DNA of 64,000 bases from Psychrobacillus sp. FSL K6-2836 (GCF_038003085.1 NZ_JBBOOM010000001.1:1612001-1676000); one strand, 5' to 3'; counted from the first letter of the stretch, positions 26,566 to 36,876 are shown. Numbers and translations: made by a program. Notes: generated by a model not told the origin, from the sequence alone.

Positions 26566-27108
26566 TCACTTCTCTTTCTTTGGCCGTTGCCAGATGAAGT
26601 AAGAAATTGAAATAGCAAAATCAATTCCGAGGATGAATAACCAGAGTTCCAATGTGCCGGATAATACTTTTGTTCTTGTAGTGTCATCTATGAAATAGAT
26701 CATCGCAACAATAATTACAGCACCGATAGCATAAGCAAGAAGATGCAAAATAGATCCTTTCATAGAGTGATAGGCATAATCCATACCAGTTTTACGGATG
26801 GGTCTCGTGCCTTGTTTTTTCACATAATAAAGAAACCGTTCGTCCGTCCATCGAATCATACTTTTACCAAATGCAATAGATACTCCAAGGTAAATCGCTG
26901 AAAGTGCATGAAATCGATTGGCTATTGCACCGTTATATAAATCTACAGCTGTGACGATGAGAAGAACAAGATCGATAACAGGCGTCAGTGCCAGAAAGAA
27001 TAAGCCTAGTTTTTCACGTTTAAACATATAGCGGACTAAAAGGCCTAGTAAGATAACAACCCAAAATCCAATTTCACAGACAACTATTGTCCAAGCAACA
27101 AGATTCAT
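26566..27108 (-). CDS. YmcC-like integral membrane protein
   Basis: Membrane protein of 180 residues with five or six predicted helices and a short lysine-rich tail. It looks like B. subtilis YmcC in size and in its opening (AWTIVVCEIGFWVVILLGL); this is by recall, not search. The central WTDERFLYYVKKQGTRPIRK loop is basic and probably cytoplasmic. The ATG has GGGAGGTG upstream. It converges on topB with only 14 bp between the stops. No function is known. Confidence 0.7.
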   Translation of the reverse strand: MNLVAWTIVVCEIGFWVVILLGLLVRYMFKREKLGLFFLALTPVIDLVLLIVTAVDLYNGAIANRFHALSAIYLGVSIAFGKSMIRWTDERFLYYVKKQGTRPIRKTGMDYAYHSMKGSILHLLAYAIGAVIIVAMIYFIDDTTRTKVLSGTLELWLFILGIDFAISISYFIWQRPKKEK

Positions 27109-27193
27109 CTAAACACCTCCCTTATAATATAATGTTGTTATTTAAAATTCATAACACAATATTGAATTCCCAAATAATATCTTTATTCAAAAT

Positions 27194-27224
27194 AAGGCTG
27201 ATCTCCATGGAGAAGATCAGCCTT
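27194..27224 (-). terminator. Terminator after the P1 peptidase
   Basis: AAGGCTGATCT / AGATCAGCCTT perfect stem four bases from the stop codon at 27229. Confidence 0.85.
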
Positions 27225-27228
27225 CATT

Positions 27229-28278
27229 TTATTCAAAAGGATATGCATGAACTACCGTTCCATTTCGCCCTGTTGTAGTTACAGCCTGTGACAAAGAATT
27301 TAAAATAGCCTCTTCTGTTACCTCTGCCACTCCTTGGAATAAATCATTCATAATTGAGTGGTCATCTCGTAATTGCCGCCTTACCTCCACACTTTCTTGT
27401 GAATTATGCTGTATTTGATGAGCAGTCGAAAATGCGATAACTATATCGCCACTTCCATTACTAAAATGACTACCTGTTCTACCTAACCCCACCCCACATC
27501 GTTTAGCAAGACGTGTAAGCTGTCTATTACTTAAAGGTGCATCTGTCGCCAATACAATCATAATAGATCCGTCTGCTGGCTTTGGAAAGGTAGGAACATC
27601 TTTCACTTCATTCACTTGATACCTGGCAGCCTGAAATTCCTCTTTTCTTCCGAAATTACTAAGCACCATACATCCCACAGTATAGACTGTATCACTATCT
27701 TGAATAATACGTGAGGAGGAACCGATACCTCCCTTATATCCAAAGCAAATCATACCTTTACCTGCTCCAACTGCTCCCTCAGGTGAGGTTTCTGACGATG
27801 AATTTTGAATACACTCAATCGCATGCTTCGGCTCAACAGGAAGCTTGCGAATTGAATTTAACCGACTGTCATTGCACTCCCCTACTACTATATTAATAGT
27901 TCCCGTAGAATCCCCTATTTCCGGGTTTCTTTCTAGCATATACTCGAGTGTCCCTTGAGAAACTGCTGGAATGCCAAATGTATTCGTCAGCATGATCGGT
28001 GATTCAATTAACCCTAGCTCATTTACTTGTACAAGACCGGTTGTTTTTCCAAAACCGTTTAGGATATAACTTGCTCCAACTACTTTCTGTTGAAATAAAT
28101 TACCACCATGGGGCAAGATCGCTGTTACTCCAGTACAAGCATATTCTCCTTCACTAAGTGGGCTGTCTAATGTAACATGTCCAACTTTCACACCATGCAC
28201 ATCCGTGATACAGTTCTTTTTCCCAATAGATAATCTTCCTATTGTCATACCACGTTGTCTAATTTTTTTAGGCTCCAC
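27229..28278 (-). CDS. P1-family peptidase (DmpA-like)
   Basis: Ntn-type hydrolase of 349 residues in peptidase family S58 (L-aminopeptidase D-Ala-esterase/amidase). Family members cut themselves into two subunits just before a Ser or Thr nucleophile. Motifs seen are NCITDVHGVKVGHVT near the start, GAVGAGKGMICFGYKGGIG near the middle and LATDAPLSNRQLTRLAKRC in the second subunit. The cleavage site was not placed with certainty. The GTG start follows AGGGGAT. The 5'-nucleotidase-like gene ends five bases upstream, so they are one operon. Confidence 0.9.
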   Translation of the reverse strand: MEPKKIRQRGMTIGRLSIGKKNCITDVHGVKVGHVTLDSPLSEGEYACTGVTAILPHGGNLFQQKVVGASYILNGFGKTTGLVQVNELGLIESPIMLTNTFGIPAVSQGTLEYMLERNPEIGDSTGTINIVVGECNDSRLNSIRKLPVEPKHAIECIQNSSSETSPEGAVGAGKGMICFGYKGGIGSSSRIIQDSDTVYTVGCMVLSNFGRKEEFQAARYQVNEVKDVPTFPKPADGSIMIVLATDAPLSNRQLTRLAKRCGVGLGRTGSHFSNGSGDIVIAFSTAHQIQHNSQESVEVRRQLRDDHSIMNDLFQGVAEVTEEAILNSLSQAVTTTGRNGTVVHAYPFE

Positions 28279-28283
28279 GTTTA

Positions 28284-29672
28284 CTATCCCCTAACTTTAG
28301 AAACTTCTTTCCATCTATGAATCAAAGATTCCTCACAAAAGTCTTGTTTTTCCCCATATAAACGCAGAACATCTTTTATTTCTTCTGCTAAATATTTTTC
28401 ATTTCGATTGTTCGCAAGAGAGGGATATCCAGAACCTCTTTGTAAATAATCAGAACTACCGACTAAGTACCATTTATCCTCTTCTAATAATTCCCCATTT
28501 ACATAGATTGCATGGATATCCTTCCCATCATGTTCTATTTGAAGTCCCGAAGCATGCAGCCTCCCTACAAATCTCCCTCTAAATCCTGGACCTCTTCCAT
28601 CTGCCAAGCATATTTGCGCATCTAATGACTGCTCCAATGCTTCTTTTAAATGCTTACCTTGCATCTCAAAGGAAGTTGGATTTAATGGAGAAGGACATAT
28701 CTCGATTAGCTTTTTTGGTGTCATTTCATGAAATATTCCCGCATTACAAATACCACTATTGATAAGGCCAATTTCTGTTCCCAGCATATCCTTCAGCCCG
28801 TCAGCTATTAAATTAGAAATTGGATTTTCTTCCACAACGTCATGCCACAAAGGATGTTCCACTGTATACAAAGGTTTACTTAATGCTTCTATAGCTTTTT
28901 CTTTATTGAATCTTAAAATAGATTCTATCTGTTCACTCTCTTTTATATCCTTTGTAGAAATAGTCTCTGAATGGACAAGATGAACTTTACCATCCTCTAT
29001 TTCTAACTCCATAATACCTATATGTTCTCCGTAATTACCTGCGCTATTCATAAATGTCTTATCGATAATCTTTGCTTGTTCAAATAATTTATGATCATGC
29101 GCAGAAACAATAATATCAATCTCTTTAATCTCTTCAGCGAGTGGTTCATCTGCAAAGGTGCCAACATGGCTTAATAAAATACAAATGTCGTACTTACCTT
29201 CGTTTTTATCTATTTCTTCTTTTATAGCTTTGGAATAATCAGTCATATATATGCCCAGTCCGTCATTAAATACTCCCATGTCGGGAGAAGATCCTGTAAT
29301 GAGAATTCGAAGTCCGTTTTTTTCTAAAATAACGCTAGGTTTGACTCCATTTATATAAGTACGATCTTTTTTAAACAAATTATTGCTTATAAAAGGAATA
29401 GGGCTATTACTCGCCATATGCTCTAGAGTATCTATTCCATTGAACATCTCATTATTACCAATCGTTATTGCATCGTACCCAGCGGCCGCTAATAACTCTA
29501 TAGCAGCCATACCTCTAGTGCCTTGGAGCTCAATGCTTTTAAAATCAGCAAAATCCCCTCCGTCTAAAATAATCGTGTCTTCATCTTTCTGTTGGTTAAT
29601 CAAAGTAACTATTTTTTTGTAGTTTTCAAAATTACTATGTATGTCATTTGTATGCAATATTTTAAGTCTCAT
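28284..29672 (-). CDS. 5'-nucleotidase/metallophosphatase family protein
   Basis: Protein of 462 residues with an N-terminal calcineurin-like phosphoesterase domain and a C-terminal 5'-nucleotidase domain. Metal motifs are HTNDIHSNFEN (residues 6-16), DGGDFAD near 40, GNNEMFNG near 76 (GNHE in most relatives, here GNNE), LLSHVGT and SAHDHKLF. No signal peptide is visible, so it should act in the cytoplasm, like B. subtilis YunD. The C-terminal part contains the substrate-binding PLNPTSFEMQG region. The ATG has GGGGGCG upstream. It shares an operon with the P1 peptidase. Confidence 0.88.
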   Translation of the reverse strand: MRLKILHTNDIHSNFENYKKIVTLINQQKDEDTIILDGGDFADFKSIELQGTRGMAAIELLAAAGYDAITIGNNEMFNGIDTLEHMASNSPIPFISNNLFKKDRTYINGVKPSVILEKNGLRILITGSSPDMGVFNDGLGIYMTDYSKAIKEEIDKNEGKYDICILLSHVGTFADEPLAEEIKEIDIIVSAHDHKLFEQAKIIDKTFMNSAGNYGEHIGIMELEIEDGKVHLVHSETISTKDIKESEQIESILRFNKEKAIEALSKPLYTVEHPLWHDVVEENPISNLIADGLKDMLGTEIGLINSGICNAGIFHEMTPKKLIEICPSPLNPTSFEMQGKHLKEALEQSLDAQICLADGRGPGFRGRFVGRLHASGLQIEHDGKDIHAIYVNGELLEEDKWYLVGSSDYLQRGSGYPSLANNRNEKYLAEEIKDVLRLYGEKQDFCEESLIHRWKEVSKVRG

Positions 29673-29807
29673 AGACGCCCCCAGATATGTATTTAACTTG
29701 ACAATTATACCATATTCTAATTTTTCTAATTAATCTATTTTGATAAAACTAGATTATTTTGAAAGGTTTAGGGAATGGAATAATAAATAGAACAAGGAGG
29801 CTGTAAA

Positions 29808-30296
29808 ATGGAATTGCTACAAGTAAATGGTCGTATAAATAAAAAAAAATTAGCACTTAGTATTCTTATACCAGTGATTGGAGGCTCAATTACTGGTTGG
29901 ATTGCTAATAAAAATGCGCAGGAGAAGTACAAAAAACTAAAACAGCCATCATTCTCCCCCCCTAGCGCTGTTTTTCCTATCGTTTGGACCACTCTCTACA
30001 CGACTATGGGAATTGCTAAATACCGTGTAGATCAAAAAAAGAAGGACTCTCCAACTGCTGTTCCCTTGTATGACCTACAATTGGGTTTGAATTATTTATG
30101 GTCCTTTCTATTTTTCCGATGGGGATTACGTGGAACCGCGCTTGTAGAAATTACTCTTATGCTAGCATGCATTACGTTAACGGCATACGAATTTCAACAA
30201 GTAGATAAAACAGCGGGTGCACTGATGATTCCATATGTTGGATGGGTTGCTTTTGCATTGGGTCTTAATTATGCCGTTTGGAAATTGAATAAATGA
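29808..30296 (+). CDS. tspO: TspO/MBR family protein
   Basis: Five-helix membrane protein of 162 residues in the TspO/peripheral benzodiazepine receptor family, which binds porphyrins and cholesterol-like ligands. Family motifs are KQPSFSPPSAVFPIVWTTLY (conserved Pro and Trp loop), LGLNYLWSFLFFRWG in helix 3, and PYVGWVAFALGLNYAVWKLN at the end. The WNEQ/WSPP-like residues that line the ligand pocket are mostly kept. The ATG follows AAGGAGG. It is monocistronic, divergent from the nucleotidase operon. Confidence 0.93.
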   Translation: MELLQVNGRINKKKLALSILIPVIGGSITGWIANKNAQEKYKKLKQPSFSPPSAVFPIVWTTLYTTMGIAKYRVDQKKKDSPTAVPLYDLQLGLNYLWSFLFFRWGLRGTALVEITLMLACITLTAYEFQQVDKTAGALMIPYVGWVAFALGLNYAVWKLNK

Positions 30297-30612
30297 GTGC
30301 TTAAGACGCATTCAGGTTATTTTCATTTCTAAATTAAAGGATTACAACGACTTCTAGAGTTATGATTTTTATTAAATTAAGATAATAGTTCTGTCTTTTT
30401 CTCATACTTTCAAATAAATTTTTAATTCATTGAACCAATTCATAAAAGCATATTATAAAGTGAAATTCTAACAACTCTGATTTTCGCTGGAGTCGCCATC
30501 TGCCACTCCAGCGGGAACGACTTTTTTTATAAAAGAACAATAAATTTCGTTGAAATTTACTCAACTAACAAAATAAAAATACCAAGTATCAGCCTGCTGA
30601 TACTTGGTATTT
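30297..30612. other. Intergenic region with a repeat remnant
   Basis: About 315 bp without a gene. Around 30478-30525 there is GATTTTCGCTGGAGTCGCC and ACTCCAGCGGGAACGAC, a short relic of the dispersed core repeat with a GCTGGAGT / ACTCCAGC hairpin and a T run. That hairpin could terminate tspO. The end holds the chemotaxis receptor terminator. Confidence 0.55.
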
Positions 30613-30616
30613 TTAT
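30575..30616 (-). terminator. Terminator of the soluble chemotaxis receptor
   Basis: AAAATACCAAGTATCAG / CTGATACTTGGTATTTTT perfect 17-bp stem. The stop codon of the gene lies inside its base. Confidence 0.88.
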
Positions 30617-31563
30617 TTGGATTGAAATCCTTTTACTTTATCTACAGCCTCTATAAGCTTTACTGTAACTACTTCTGATTCATCAATATGGTTCATGAGC
30701 ACATCATTTGTTTCATCGAATAATTCAGTTGTCTTTTGGAATTTTTGTATAACATCTTCACTTGATACTTTTTGATGCTTGATGAAATTTAATAGTTCGT
30801 TTACCTCTCCCTGAACATTTGTAATGATGCTTAACAAGGAGTTTATTTGCTCGGATGTTTCGGAACTGGTTTTCATTCCTTCATTTACTAAGTTCATATT
30901 GCTTATATTGTCTTCATACGCTTTTGAAATTTGTTCTTGAATTTTTTTTGTCAGATCTGCAATGTCTGCAGTACTCTCCTTCGTACTTTCCGCAAGTTTA
31001 CGAACCTCATCTGCTACAACAGAAAAACCTTTTCCATGCTCCCCTGCCCTCGCAGCTTCAATGGATGCGTTTAAAGCAAGTAAATTTGTTTGGCTAGAAA
31101 TATCGCTAATCACTTTTACAATTTCTTCAATCTGTTTAGAGCGTTCACTTAATTGGTTCATACTTGCAGATGTTTTTCTAGACTGATCTCCTAAGTTATC
31201 GATAAGGCTTTCTACAGCGTGTACGGCCTCTCTACTATCCACGGATAAAGTAACCATCTCATCCGATGAGGCGATTAATGATTCCCCTTTTGCCAGTGCT
31301 TCATCCGATATCTTATTTGAGTTTATCGTGCTCTCTTCCACTCTTTTAAACTCTTTTAAAATTTCTCCAACCATTTTCCCTAAAATAGCATGTTGATTGT
31401 TTACGATGTCATGCTGATCAATAGTAGACACTAATTCTTTATGTAAATCATTTAAGAAAATTTGAAACTCATTATCTTTTTTATCCAATTTAGAATTTAA
31501 ATCATCTATCTTTTGTTTGAATTGTTCTATATCCTCTTTGCGAGATTTGAATACGGTTAACAT
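30613..31563 (-). CDS. Soluble methyl-accepting chemotaxis protein
   Basis: Cytoplasmic chemoreceptor of 316 residues. It starts with a heptad-rich coiled coil ([20 protein letters not shown] in part) and has no transmembrane helix. The MCP signalling domain carries the CheA/CheW-contact hairpin [20 protein letters not shown] quoted in part, followed by [11 protein letters not shown]. Relatives with a soluble N-terminus often sense internal signals. The ligand is unknown and no PAS or haem domain is seen. The ATG has a GGAGTGAA ribosome site. It is monocistronic. Confidence 0.9.
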   Translation of the reverse strand: MLTVFKSRKEDIEQFKQKIDDLNSKLDKKDNEFQIFLNDLHKELVSTIDQHDIVNNQHAILGKMVGEILKEFKRVEESTINSNKISDEALAKGESLIASSDEMVTLSVDSREAVHAVESLIDNLGDQSRKTSASMNQLSERSKQIEEIVKVISDISSQTNLLALNASIEAARAGEHGKGFSVVADEVRKLAESTKESTADIADLTKKIQEQISKAYEDNISNMNLVNEGMKTSSETSEQINSLLSIITNVQGEVNELLNFIKHQKVSSEDVIQKFQKTTELFDETNDVLMNHIDESEVVTVKLIEAVDKVKGFQSK

Positions 31564-31894
31564 TTACTTCACTCCAATTATAATTATTTCCACTTGTTAA
31601 TATGTATTTAATATACTACTTTTCAAAGATAAATTATACAAATTAACAGTTCTTTAGTTCCGATTAGAAATAGTTATATTTTAGTAGCAAAAACCCCCTA
31701 TAAATACTTCTCATCCGAAATATTAAATTGTTGTAGTCGATTCCTCCTCAATTAGAAATAGCCCAACCCCTCGAAAGGAATTAAGGCTATCGTTAATCTT
31801 ATATAAATAATAATATAAGCATACTTTTCAATTTGATTCGGTTATCTACTAAAAAGAAATTTATGGAATTAGAAATTTTATACTTTCATAAAGA

Positions 31895-32144
31895 AAAGAG
31901 ACTTGGACAGAACCCCAAAACAGCATTTTTCTCTGTGAGAAAAATGCTGTTTTTTTGCTGTGCACAAAATTGATTTCCATTCCAGGGACGCTTTCCACGG
32001 GCGTTGCCTGAGCCTGTAGTCTCAGGCGTCACGCTATTCCCGTAGGAGTCGCCCCTCCATTTCAATCAATTTTATTAACTATCTATTATTTAGTAAAGGT
32101 TTCTCCATATCCAATAAAATTTCTACTTCTGTCCCAGTCTCTTT
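31895..32144 (+). repeat. MITE-like repeat element, copy 1
   Basis: 250-bp element bounded by an 18-bp terminal inverted repeat with one mismatch: AAAGAGACTTGGACAGAA at 31895-31912 and, inverted, AAAGAGACTGGGACAGAA at 32127-32144. Inside are an AAAACAGCATTTTTC / GAAAAATGCTGTTTT hairpin with a T run, and a GC-rich core bounded by inverted AAAATTGATT. No open frame. A near-identical copy is at 39442 and half of one at 59506. The remainder of the 31564-32202 gap holds nothing I can name. Confidence 0.82.
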
Positions 32145-32202
32145 ATATTTCGTTATTATAAGTTTTGAAAAGTATCTTTTACAAATCCATTTTGCTAACA
32201 CC

Positions 32203-33048
32203 CTACTTATTAATACGCATAAATTCTACAACTTTTTTATCGATAAAACCTCTTTCTTGAACTCGTTCATCAAAATTTTCAATAAGATGATAGGACTGGA
32301 TAGCATCTAACAAGTCATCCACCTCAGTAAGATCTCGATCTAAAAAACCATTTTCATATAACATATTTTGAATATCATTCGCTAGTACTCCTTCAATAGC
32401 CACAACATCTTCCGGAGTTGTTCCCGTAAAATAGAGCTGGTGAAGTTTTAAGAGCCTCGCTAATTCTTTCACTGGGTCTGCATGGTCATCCACTCGAAGG
32501 TCTATATAACGATCTGTATAGCCACCATAGCTTCCATTTTCTTTTACTACTAACAAAGCAGCAGATTGTTTGCCCCGTTTGTCTCCCCCTGCAATATCAC
32601 CAGCTTGTAATGCTGCCAATAGTCGTTCAGCAAGAGATCCCTCCTTTTGTAGAAAAACTGCCTTCATGTCGTTGACTGTATCTTCACTGACCAATATGTT
32701 TCCTTGAATCGCAAAATTCGCTTCTGCCAATCCTCCTGCCCAATCGAAACAATCTTTCCCAGTAAATATAGCACTACGACCACTTGCATCTACCATACCA
32801 ACTTGTCGGGCACCAGACTTTTCATCATTTGCAACTAACTCTTTTAGAACCTCTTCCGGTGACATGCCTCTTTGCAGCATGTCCAAGCCATCTACACCAT
32901 AATCTAAATTTGCCCAGGACTGAGTTGCAATTGCGCCTACACCCGCCTTTGCAAATGGAACTACTGCTCCAACACACAAAAATTTGGATGCAACGGCTAC
33001 ACCCAATTCCTTTGTTTGCGGATCGAAACCAACGATAGAAAATGTCAT
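32203..33048 (-). CDS. DUF1028 domain protein
   Basis: Protein of 281 residues in the DUF1028 family, predicted to adopt an Ntn-hydrolase-like fold. The N-terminal TFSIVGFDPQTKELGVAVAS, the WANLDYGVDGLDML region and GGDKRGKQSAALLVV are diagnostic. A C-terminal part of about 70 residues follows the core. I use the second Met (33048), eight bases after AAAGGGG, because the first ATG abuts that site. Function is not known; homologues occur near amidohydrolases and peptidases. It precedes the MBL-fold gene in distance but is separately transcribed. Confidence 0.85.
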   Translation of the reverse strand: MTFSIVGFDPQTKELGVAVASKFLCVGAVVPFAKAGVGAIATQSWANLDYGVDGLDMLQRGMSPEEVLKELVANDEKSGARQVGMVDASGRSAIFTGKDCFDWAGGLAEANFAIQGNILVSEDTVNDMKAVFLQKEGSLAERLLAALQAGDIAGGDKRGKQSAALLVVKENGSYGGYTDRYIDLRVDDHADPVKELARLLKLHQLYFTGTTPEDVVAIEGVLANDIQNMLYENGFLDRDLTEVDDLLDAIQSYHLIENFDERVQERGFIDKKVVEFMRINK

Positions 33049-33147
33049 ATGCATTCCCCTTTCACTTAATCTAGTTATATTTTAACTTTTTATTCTGACA
33101 ATTAAAAGAAGATCCCATCATTTTGGAATGAATGAGACCTTGAATTT

Positions 33148-34005
33148 TTACTGAAATTTTTTATTTACATATTTTCCATGACTAGGCAGAGCAATCGAGT
33201 CAAAATCAGTTATCAGCAAATGCAAATTACTTGTGAGTAAATCTCCTGCCATAGGTAAGCCATGTCCTGTAATTGCGACTTTTGGTTTTAATTTTGCAAG
33301 CTTATTTATCGATTCCCTAGCCTTTTCCCAATCAGGGGTAAGATATCTTGGTGGACCACTTATTTCCTGTTCCTGTGTGAACACTTTATAAAGATATTCT
33401 TGTTTTACAGTAACAAATGCATCTCCAACTATTAATACCCTATCCACTTCTCTAAATAATGAAATATGTCCAGGTGTGTGACCCGGTGTATGAACCCATT
33501 GAAAACCAGCCATAAAAGGTACTGTACCATCTGAAGGTAAGGCTTCTACATGATTACCCAGATTTATAGGATCAACAGGGAATATAAAAGACATTTTTGC
33601 AATTGATCCTCCTTCAACAGTAGGATCAGGTTTTGGATAGCTTTCTTTCCCCTTTAAAAAAGGTAATTCTAACTCATGAGCATAGACAGGAACTCCCCAC
33701 TTTTTTACTAATTCTATTATTGCCCCAACATGATCGAAATGCCCATGGGTTAATATAATGGCTTTGGGTTGCTTGTTTACTCCAAAGCGATCCTCCACTA
33801 CTGAAATAATTTCTTCTGCTGAGTACGGCATACCAGCATCTATCAATACAAAATCATCAGAATTGGCATTACCCACTAAACATATATTGACAATTTGAAT
33901 GGTATGACAAAAAATGTCCGGCAAAATCTCTTGACCTATACCACTTCCTACTGAAGTTGCTGGTATATATTTGTAATCATCACCATAAGCAATCGAATTA
34001 TCCAA
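33148..34005 (-). CDS. MBL-fold metallo-hydrolase
   Basis: Metallo-beta-lactamase-fold hydrolase of 285 residues. The zinc motif is HGHFDH (87-92), followed by HTPGHTPGH near 160, GDAFVT near 180 and TGHGLP near 246. No signal peptide is apparent, and the overall layout is of glyoxalase-II-like or lactonase-like members rather than a true beta-lactamase. The start is TTG with AGAGGATG eight bases upstream. The C-terminal tail is basic. Substrate is unknown. Confidence 0.9.
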   Translation of the reverse strand: MDNSIAYGDDYKYIPATSVGSGIGQEILPDIFCHTIQIVNICLVGNANSDDFVLIDAGMPYSAEEIISVVEDRFGVNKQPKAIILTHGHFDHVGAIIELVKKWGVPVYAHELELPFLKGKESYPKPDPTVEGGSIAKMSFIFPVDPINLGNHVEALPSDGTVPFMAGFQWVHTPGHTPGHISLFREVDRVLIVGDAFVTVKQEYLYKVFTQEQEISGPPRYLTPDWEKARESINKLAKLKPKVAITGHGLPMAGDLLTSNLHLLITDFDSIALPSHGKYVNKKFQ

Positions 34006-34118
34006 AGTAATACATCCTCTCTATTGAACTTGCTATTAGCATTTCACCCGGACAATTATTTATACAATCCTTTAAAGTAGTTTAACTATTTATAAGTAGG
34101 GTAATTTTCTTCAAAGAA

Positions 34119-34155
34119 AGACATCCTACAAGTAAAATCTACTTATAGGATGTCT
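34119..34155 (-). terminator. Terminator of the membrane chemotaxis receptor
   Basis: AGACATCCTA-AAGTA / TACTT-TAGGATGTCT long stem with a five-base loop, eight bases from the stop. Confidence 0.82.
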
Positions 34156-34162
34156 GTTAAAT

Positions 34163-35848
34163 TTATATTTTAAAACGATGTACCATTTCATTCAAGGAAT
34201 CTGAAACTGATGTTAGAGAAGATGCAGCAATTTGGATCTCTTCCATGGACGCTAATTGTTCTTCAGTAGCAGTTGCTATTTCGTTGGTGCTTTCGCTATT
34301 TATACTGAATAACTTAGAAACATGTACGTTTTTTTCTGCGACTGATGTGAAATCCTCAGTTAGCTGTTCTGTTTGATTAGCTATTTCCTGTATCTTATCT
34401 GAAACATTTGAAATCGATAGCATAATTTCTTTAAATTGAACTGCAGTCTCAGAAGTTAATTGGATTCCATTATTCACGCTTGATTTCACCGTTTCAATCG
34501 TGTTGACTGTTTTTTTAGATGTACTTTGTATAAGTGTAATGAGTTCTTTAATCTCATTTGCCGATTTACTAGATTGTTCCGCTAACTTGCGGACTTCCTC
34601 TGCGACAACAGCAAATCCTTTTCCATGCTCTCCCGCTCGTGCAGCTTCTATTGCTGCATTTAGAGCTAGTAGATTAGTTTGCTCTGCTATTTCATTAATC
34701 ATGGAGGTTATGTCACCAATCTTCAATGCATCATTTGCTAATGAATTAATATTCTTATCAGCTTCATCTACAGATTTCTGTATAGTCCCCATATTAGCAA
34801 CTATTTCTGTTACAGCCCTCTCACCATCTTCTGCTTGGCTATTAACCTCAGTTGTTTCTTCTGATACCTCGATCGTATATACAGACATATTCTTTAAAAT
34901 CTCCAAAGATTGCTCAACTGCTTTTGTACCTTCTAGTAGTATAGTAGATTGATCATTCATAGCAATTGATACATTTTGTACACTTTCTGCAATTTGGTGA
35001 GAGGTAAATTTAGATTGCTCAGCACTAGCAGAAAATTCTTCTGAAGAAGCAGCTGCTTGTTCCGCTGAATAACTAATTTTAGCTATCATCTCTCTCAGGA
35101 AAGAAATAAACTGATTGAAAGCTCCACTAACTTCACTTAATTCGTCCTTATTTTTTATGTGAATTGTTTTTGTTAGATCTCCATCCCCATTAGCAATTTC
35201 AGTCATTTGTTCTTTTAGTTGTCGCAAAGGTCTAATAATAGCTTTTAAGAGAATTATACTTAGTATGATCCCCACCAATATCGCTATTATAGAGATTGCT
35301 ATTAAGATAATCTGACTAGCCTTAGATTGTTCTTGTAGATTTGCACTTGCTTGAGTTGTCTTTTCATCTAATTGTTCTATAAAACTATCGAAAGACGGAT
35401 CTAAAACTTCTTTTCGTATTCTTCGTTCCTCTCCAAAATGGATTTCTTCTGCTTTTGTTCTGTTTATCGTGCTATTAGTTATTACTTGCCGACTTGCTGA
35501 CCAAAATTCTTTATAATCATTTTGGATACCCTCTATAACATTTTTGTCACTAGTTGTACTAGCAAGTTCGATTAAACGACTTATTTGAGATAAAACATCC
35601 TCTGACTTTTCTTCCATTTGTTTGGCATAGGTCAAATCACCTGTTAATAGAAGTGCTCGTTCATCATTGGATAGCCCAGCCAGACGAAACTGTATATGCT
35701 TTGAAATTGTTTGCATCTCTGTTAATTTATCTAACTCATTATTTTTAGAAACAACATCACTCAATACCCATGTAGATAATCCCCCCACACCCATTATGGA
35801 AATGATTAAGACTGTTGTGACCAAAATTATTCTTGTTTTGATTCTCAT
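34163..35848 (-). CDS. Transmembrane methyl-accepting chemotaxis protein
   Basis: Chemoreceptor of 561 residues. A first helix (about 7-29), an extracytoplasmic helical sensor (about 30-180, four-helix-bundle or CHASE3-like by pattern) and a second helix (about 182-205) are followed by a HAMP domain ([20 protein letters not shown] in part) and a long MCP signalling domain. The tip carries [21 protein letters not shown] quoted in part, then [16 protein letters not shown]. It is anchored in the membrane and signals to CheA/CheW. The ATG has GGAGGA upstream. It is monocistronic. The ligand is unknown. Confidence 0.93.
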   Translation of the reverse strand: MRIKTRIILVTTVLIISIMGVGGLSTWVLSDVVSKNNELDKLTEMQTISKHIQFRLAGLSNDERALLLTGDLTYAKQMEEKSEDVLSQISRLIELASTTSDKNVIEGIQNDYKEFWSASRQVITNSTINRTKAEEIHFGEERRIRKEVLDPSFDSFIEQLDEKTTQASANLQEQSKASQIILIAISIIAILVGIILSIILLKAIIRPLRQLKEQMTEIANGDGDLTKTIHIKNKDELSEVSGAFNQFISFLREMIAKISYSAEQAAASSEEFSASAEQSKFTSHQIAESVQNVSIAMNDQSTILLEGTKAVEQSLEILKNMSVYTIEVSEETTEVNSQAEDGERAVTEIVANMGTIQKSVDEADKNINSLANDALKIGDITSMINEIAEQTNLLALNAAIEAARAGEHGKGFAVVAEEVRKLAEQSSKSANEIKELITLIQSTSKKTVNTIETVKSSVNNGIQLTSETAVQFKEIMLSISNVSDKIQEIANQTEQLTEDFTSVAEKNVHVSKLFSINSESTNEIATATEEQLASMEEIQIAASSLTSVSDSLNEMVHRFKI

Positions 35849-35955
35849 GTGATTCCTCCAAAAACTCCAATATAGATCGCTTTACACATTATATCAGAAC
35901 TTCAATCATGAGAAATTATCTAGACTTTTCTATATAGAGAACCTAATTTAAGTAA

Positions 35956-36876
35956 CTACATTGTATATCGAACTAATCTTAAAAAGTCTTGCTCTCCTAC
36001 GATTTCAATTGGAAGCCCTTGTTGAATCATGCCTTCTACCTTTTGCATTTTAGTGCTTTTAATGCCCTGTAGATATTTGGCTAGATCATTATCTCCCACG
36101 ACTAAGTAATTTGTTTGAAGGTCGACCGCCCCTTTGCAAACTGCTCCACAATTCACTGCAAGTTGGGCTGCTTTTGATCTTGTCATAGAAAGCATTCTTC
36201 CTGTGAAAACAATTTGAGCTCCGTAAAATGGATGCTTGGAATTTAGCTCTGTACTTTCCGGTTCTAAAAATTCAATAGTCTTGTCTGATTTACTACTGCG
36301 CTTGGATGTGGGCAGTTTCTTCGTTTGAATAGATGAGCTTATTTTCACATTATGTAGTTTTGCCATTTGTTGAACTGTATTTGTTTGCGTTTTCTGCATC
36401 GCTTCTATTGTAATGATAGCTGCTGCACGAGCATCCTCTAGGGCATCATGATGTCTTAAAGAAATACCTAAGTAGCTCGCTACAGTTGAAAGCTTATGAT
36501 TGTATAGCTGTGGCCAAACCTTTTTAGCAATTCGATAAGAACATCCATATTCAAATTTTGGAGAAGGTTCATGAAATTGACGTAAGGATTCCTGTAAAAC
36601 ACCCATGTCGAAACTAGCATTATGTGCAATGACAACTTGACCTTCAATAAGATTTTTCATGTTTGGCCAAAATTCTTCAAAGGTTGGTGCACTATGTACC
36701 ATATATTCGGTAATTCCATGAATTTTTGTATTATAGTAATGAAATTCACTTAAAGGATTTATCAAGGATTGTATTTCTCTATATATTTTCCCGTTCTTAA
36801 CTTGCACGATTCCTACCGAGCACACACTTGAACGTAGGTTATTTGCTGTTTCAAAATCGATCGCTACAAAGTCCAC
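35956..36876 (-). CDS. DnaQ-like 3'-5' exonuclease with C-terminal BRCT domain
   Basis: Protein of 306 residues. Residues 1-165 are a DEDDh exonuclease: DFETAN (motif I), AHNASFDMGVL (motif II) and YLGISLRHHDALEDARA (motif III with the catalytic His). After a basic linker (SKRSSKSDK), residues 220-300 form a BRCT domain (IVFTGRMLSMTRSKAAQLA, then NYLVVGD). Exonuclease-BRCT fusions occur in Firmicutes and may act in repair or proofreading; their partner is not established. The GTG start has GAGGTGA upstream. It is a single-gene unit. Confidence 0.92.
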   Translation of the reverse strand: MDFVAIDFETANNLRSSVCSVGIVQVKNGKIYREIQSLINPLSEFHYYNTKIHGITEYMVHSAPTFEEFWPNMKNLIEGQVVIAHNASFDMGVLQESLRQFHEPSPKFEYGCSYRIAKKVWPQLYNHKLSTVASYLGISLRHHDALEDARAAAIITIEAMQKTQTNTVQQMAKLHNVKISSSIQTKKLPTSKRSSKSDKTIEFLEPESTELNSKHPFYGAQIVFTGRMLSMTRSKAAQLAVNCGAVCKGAVDLQTNYLVVGDNDLAKYLQGIKSTKMQKVEGMIQQGLPIEIVGEQDFLRLVRYTM

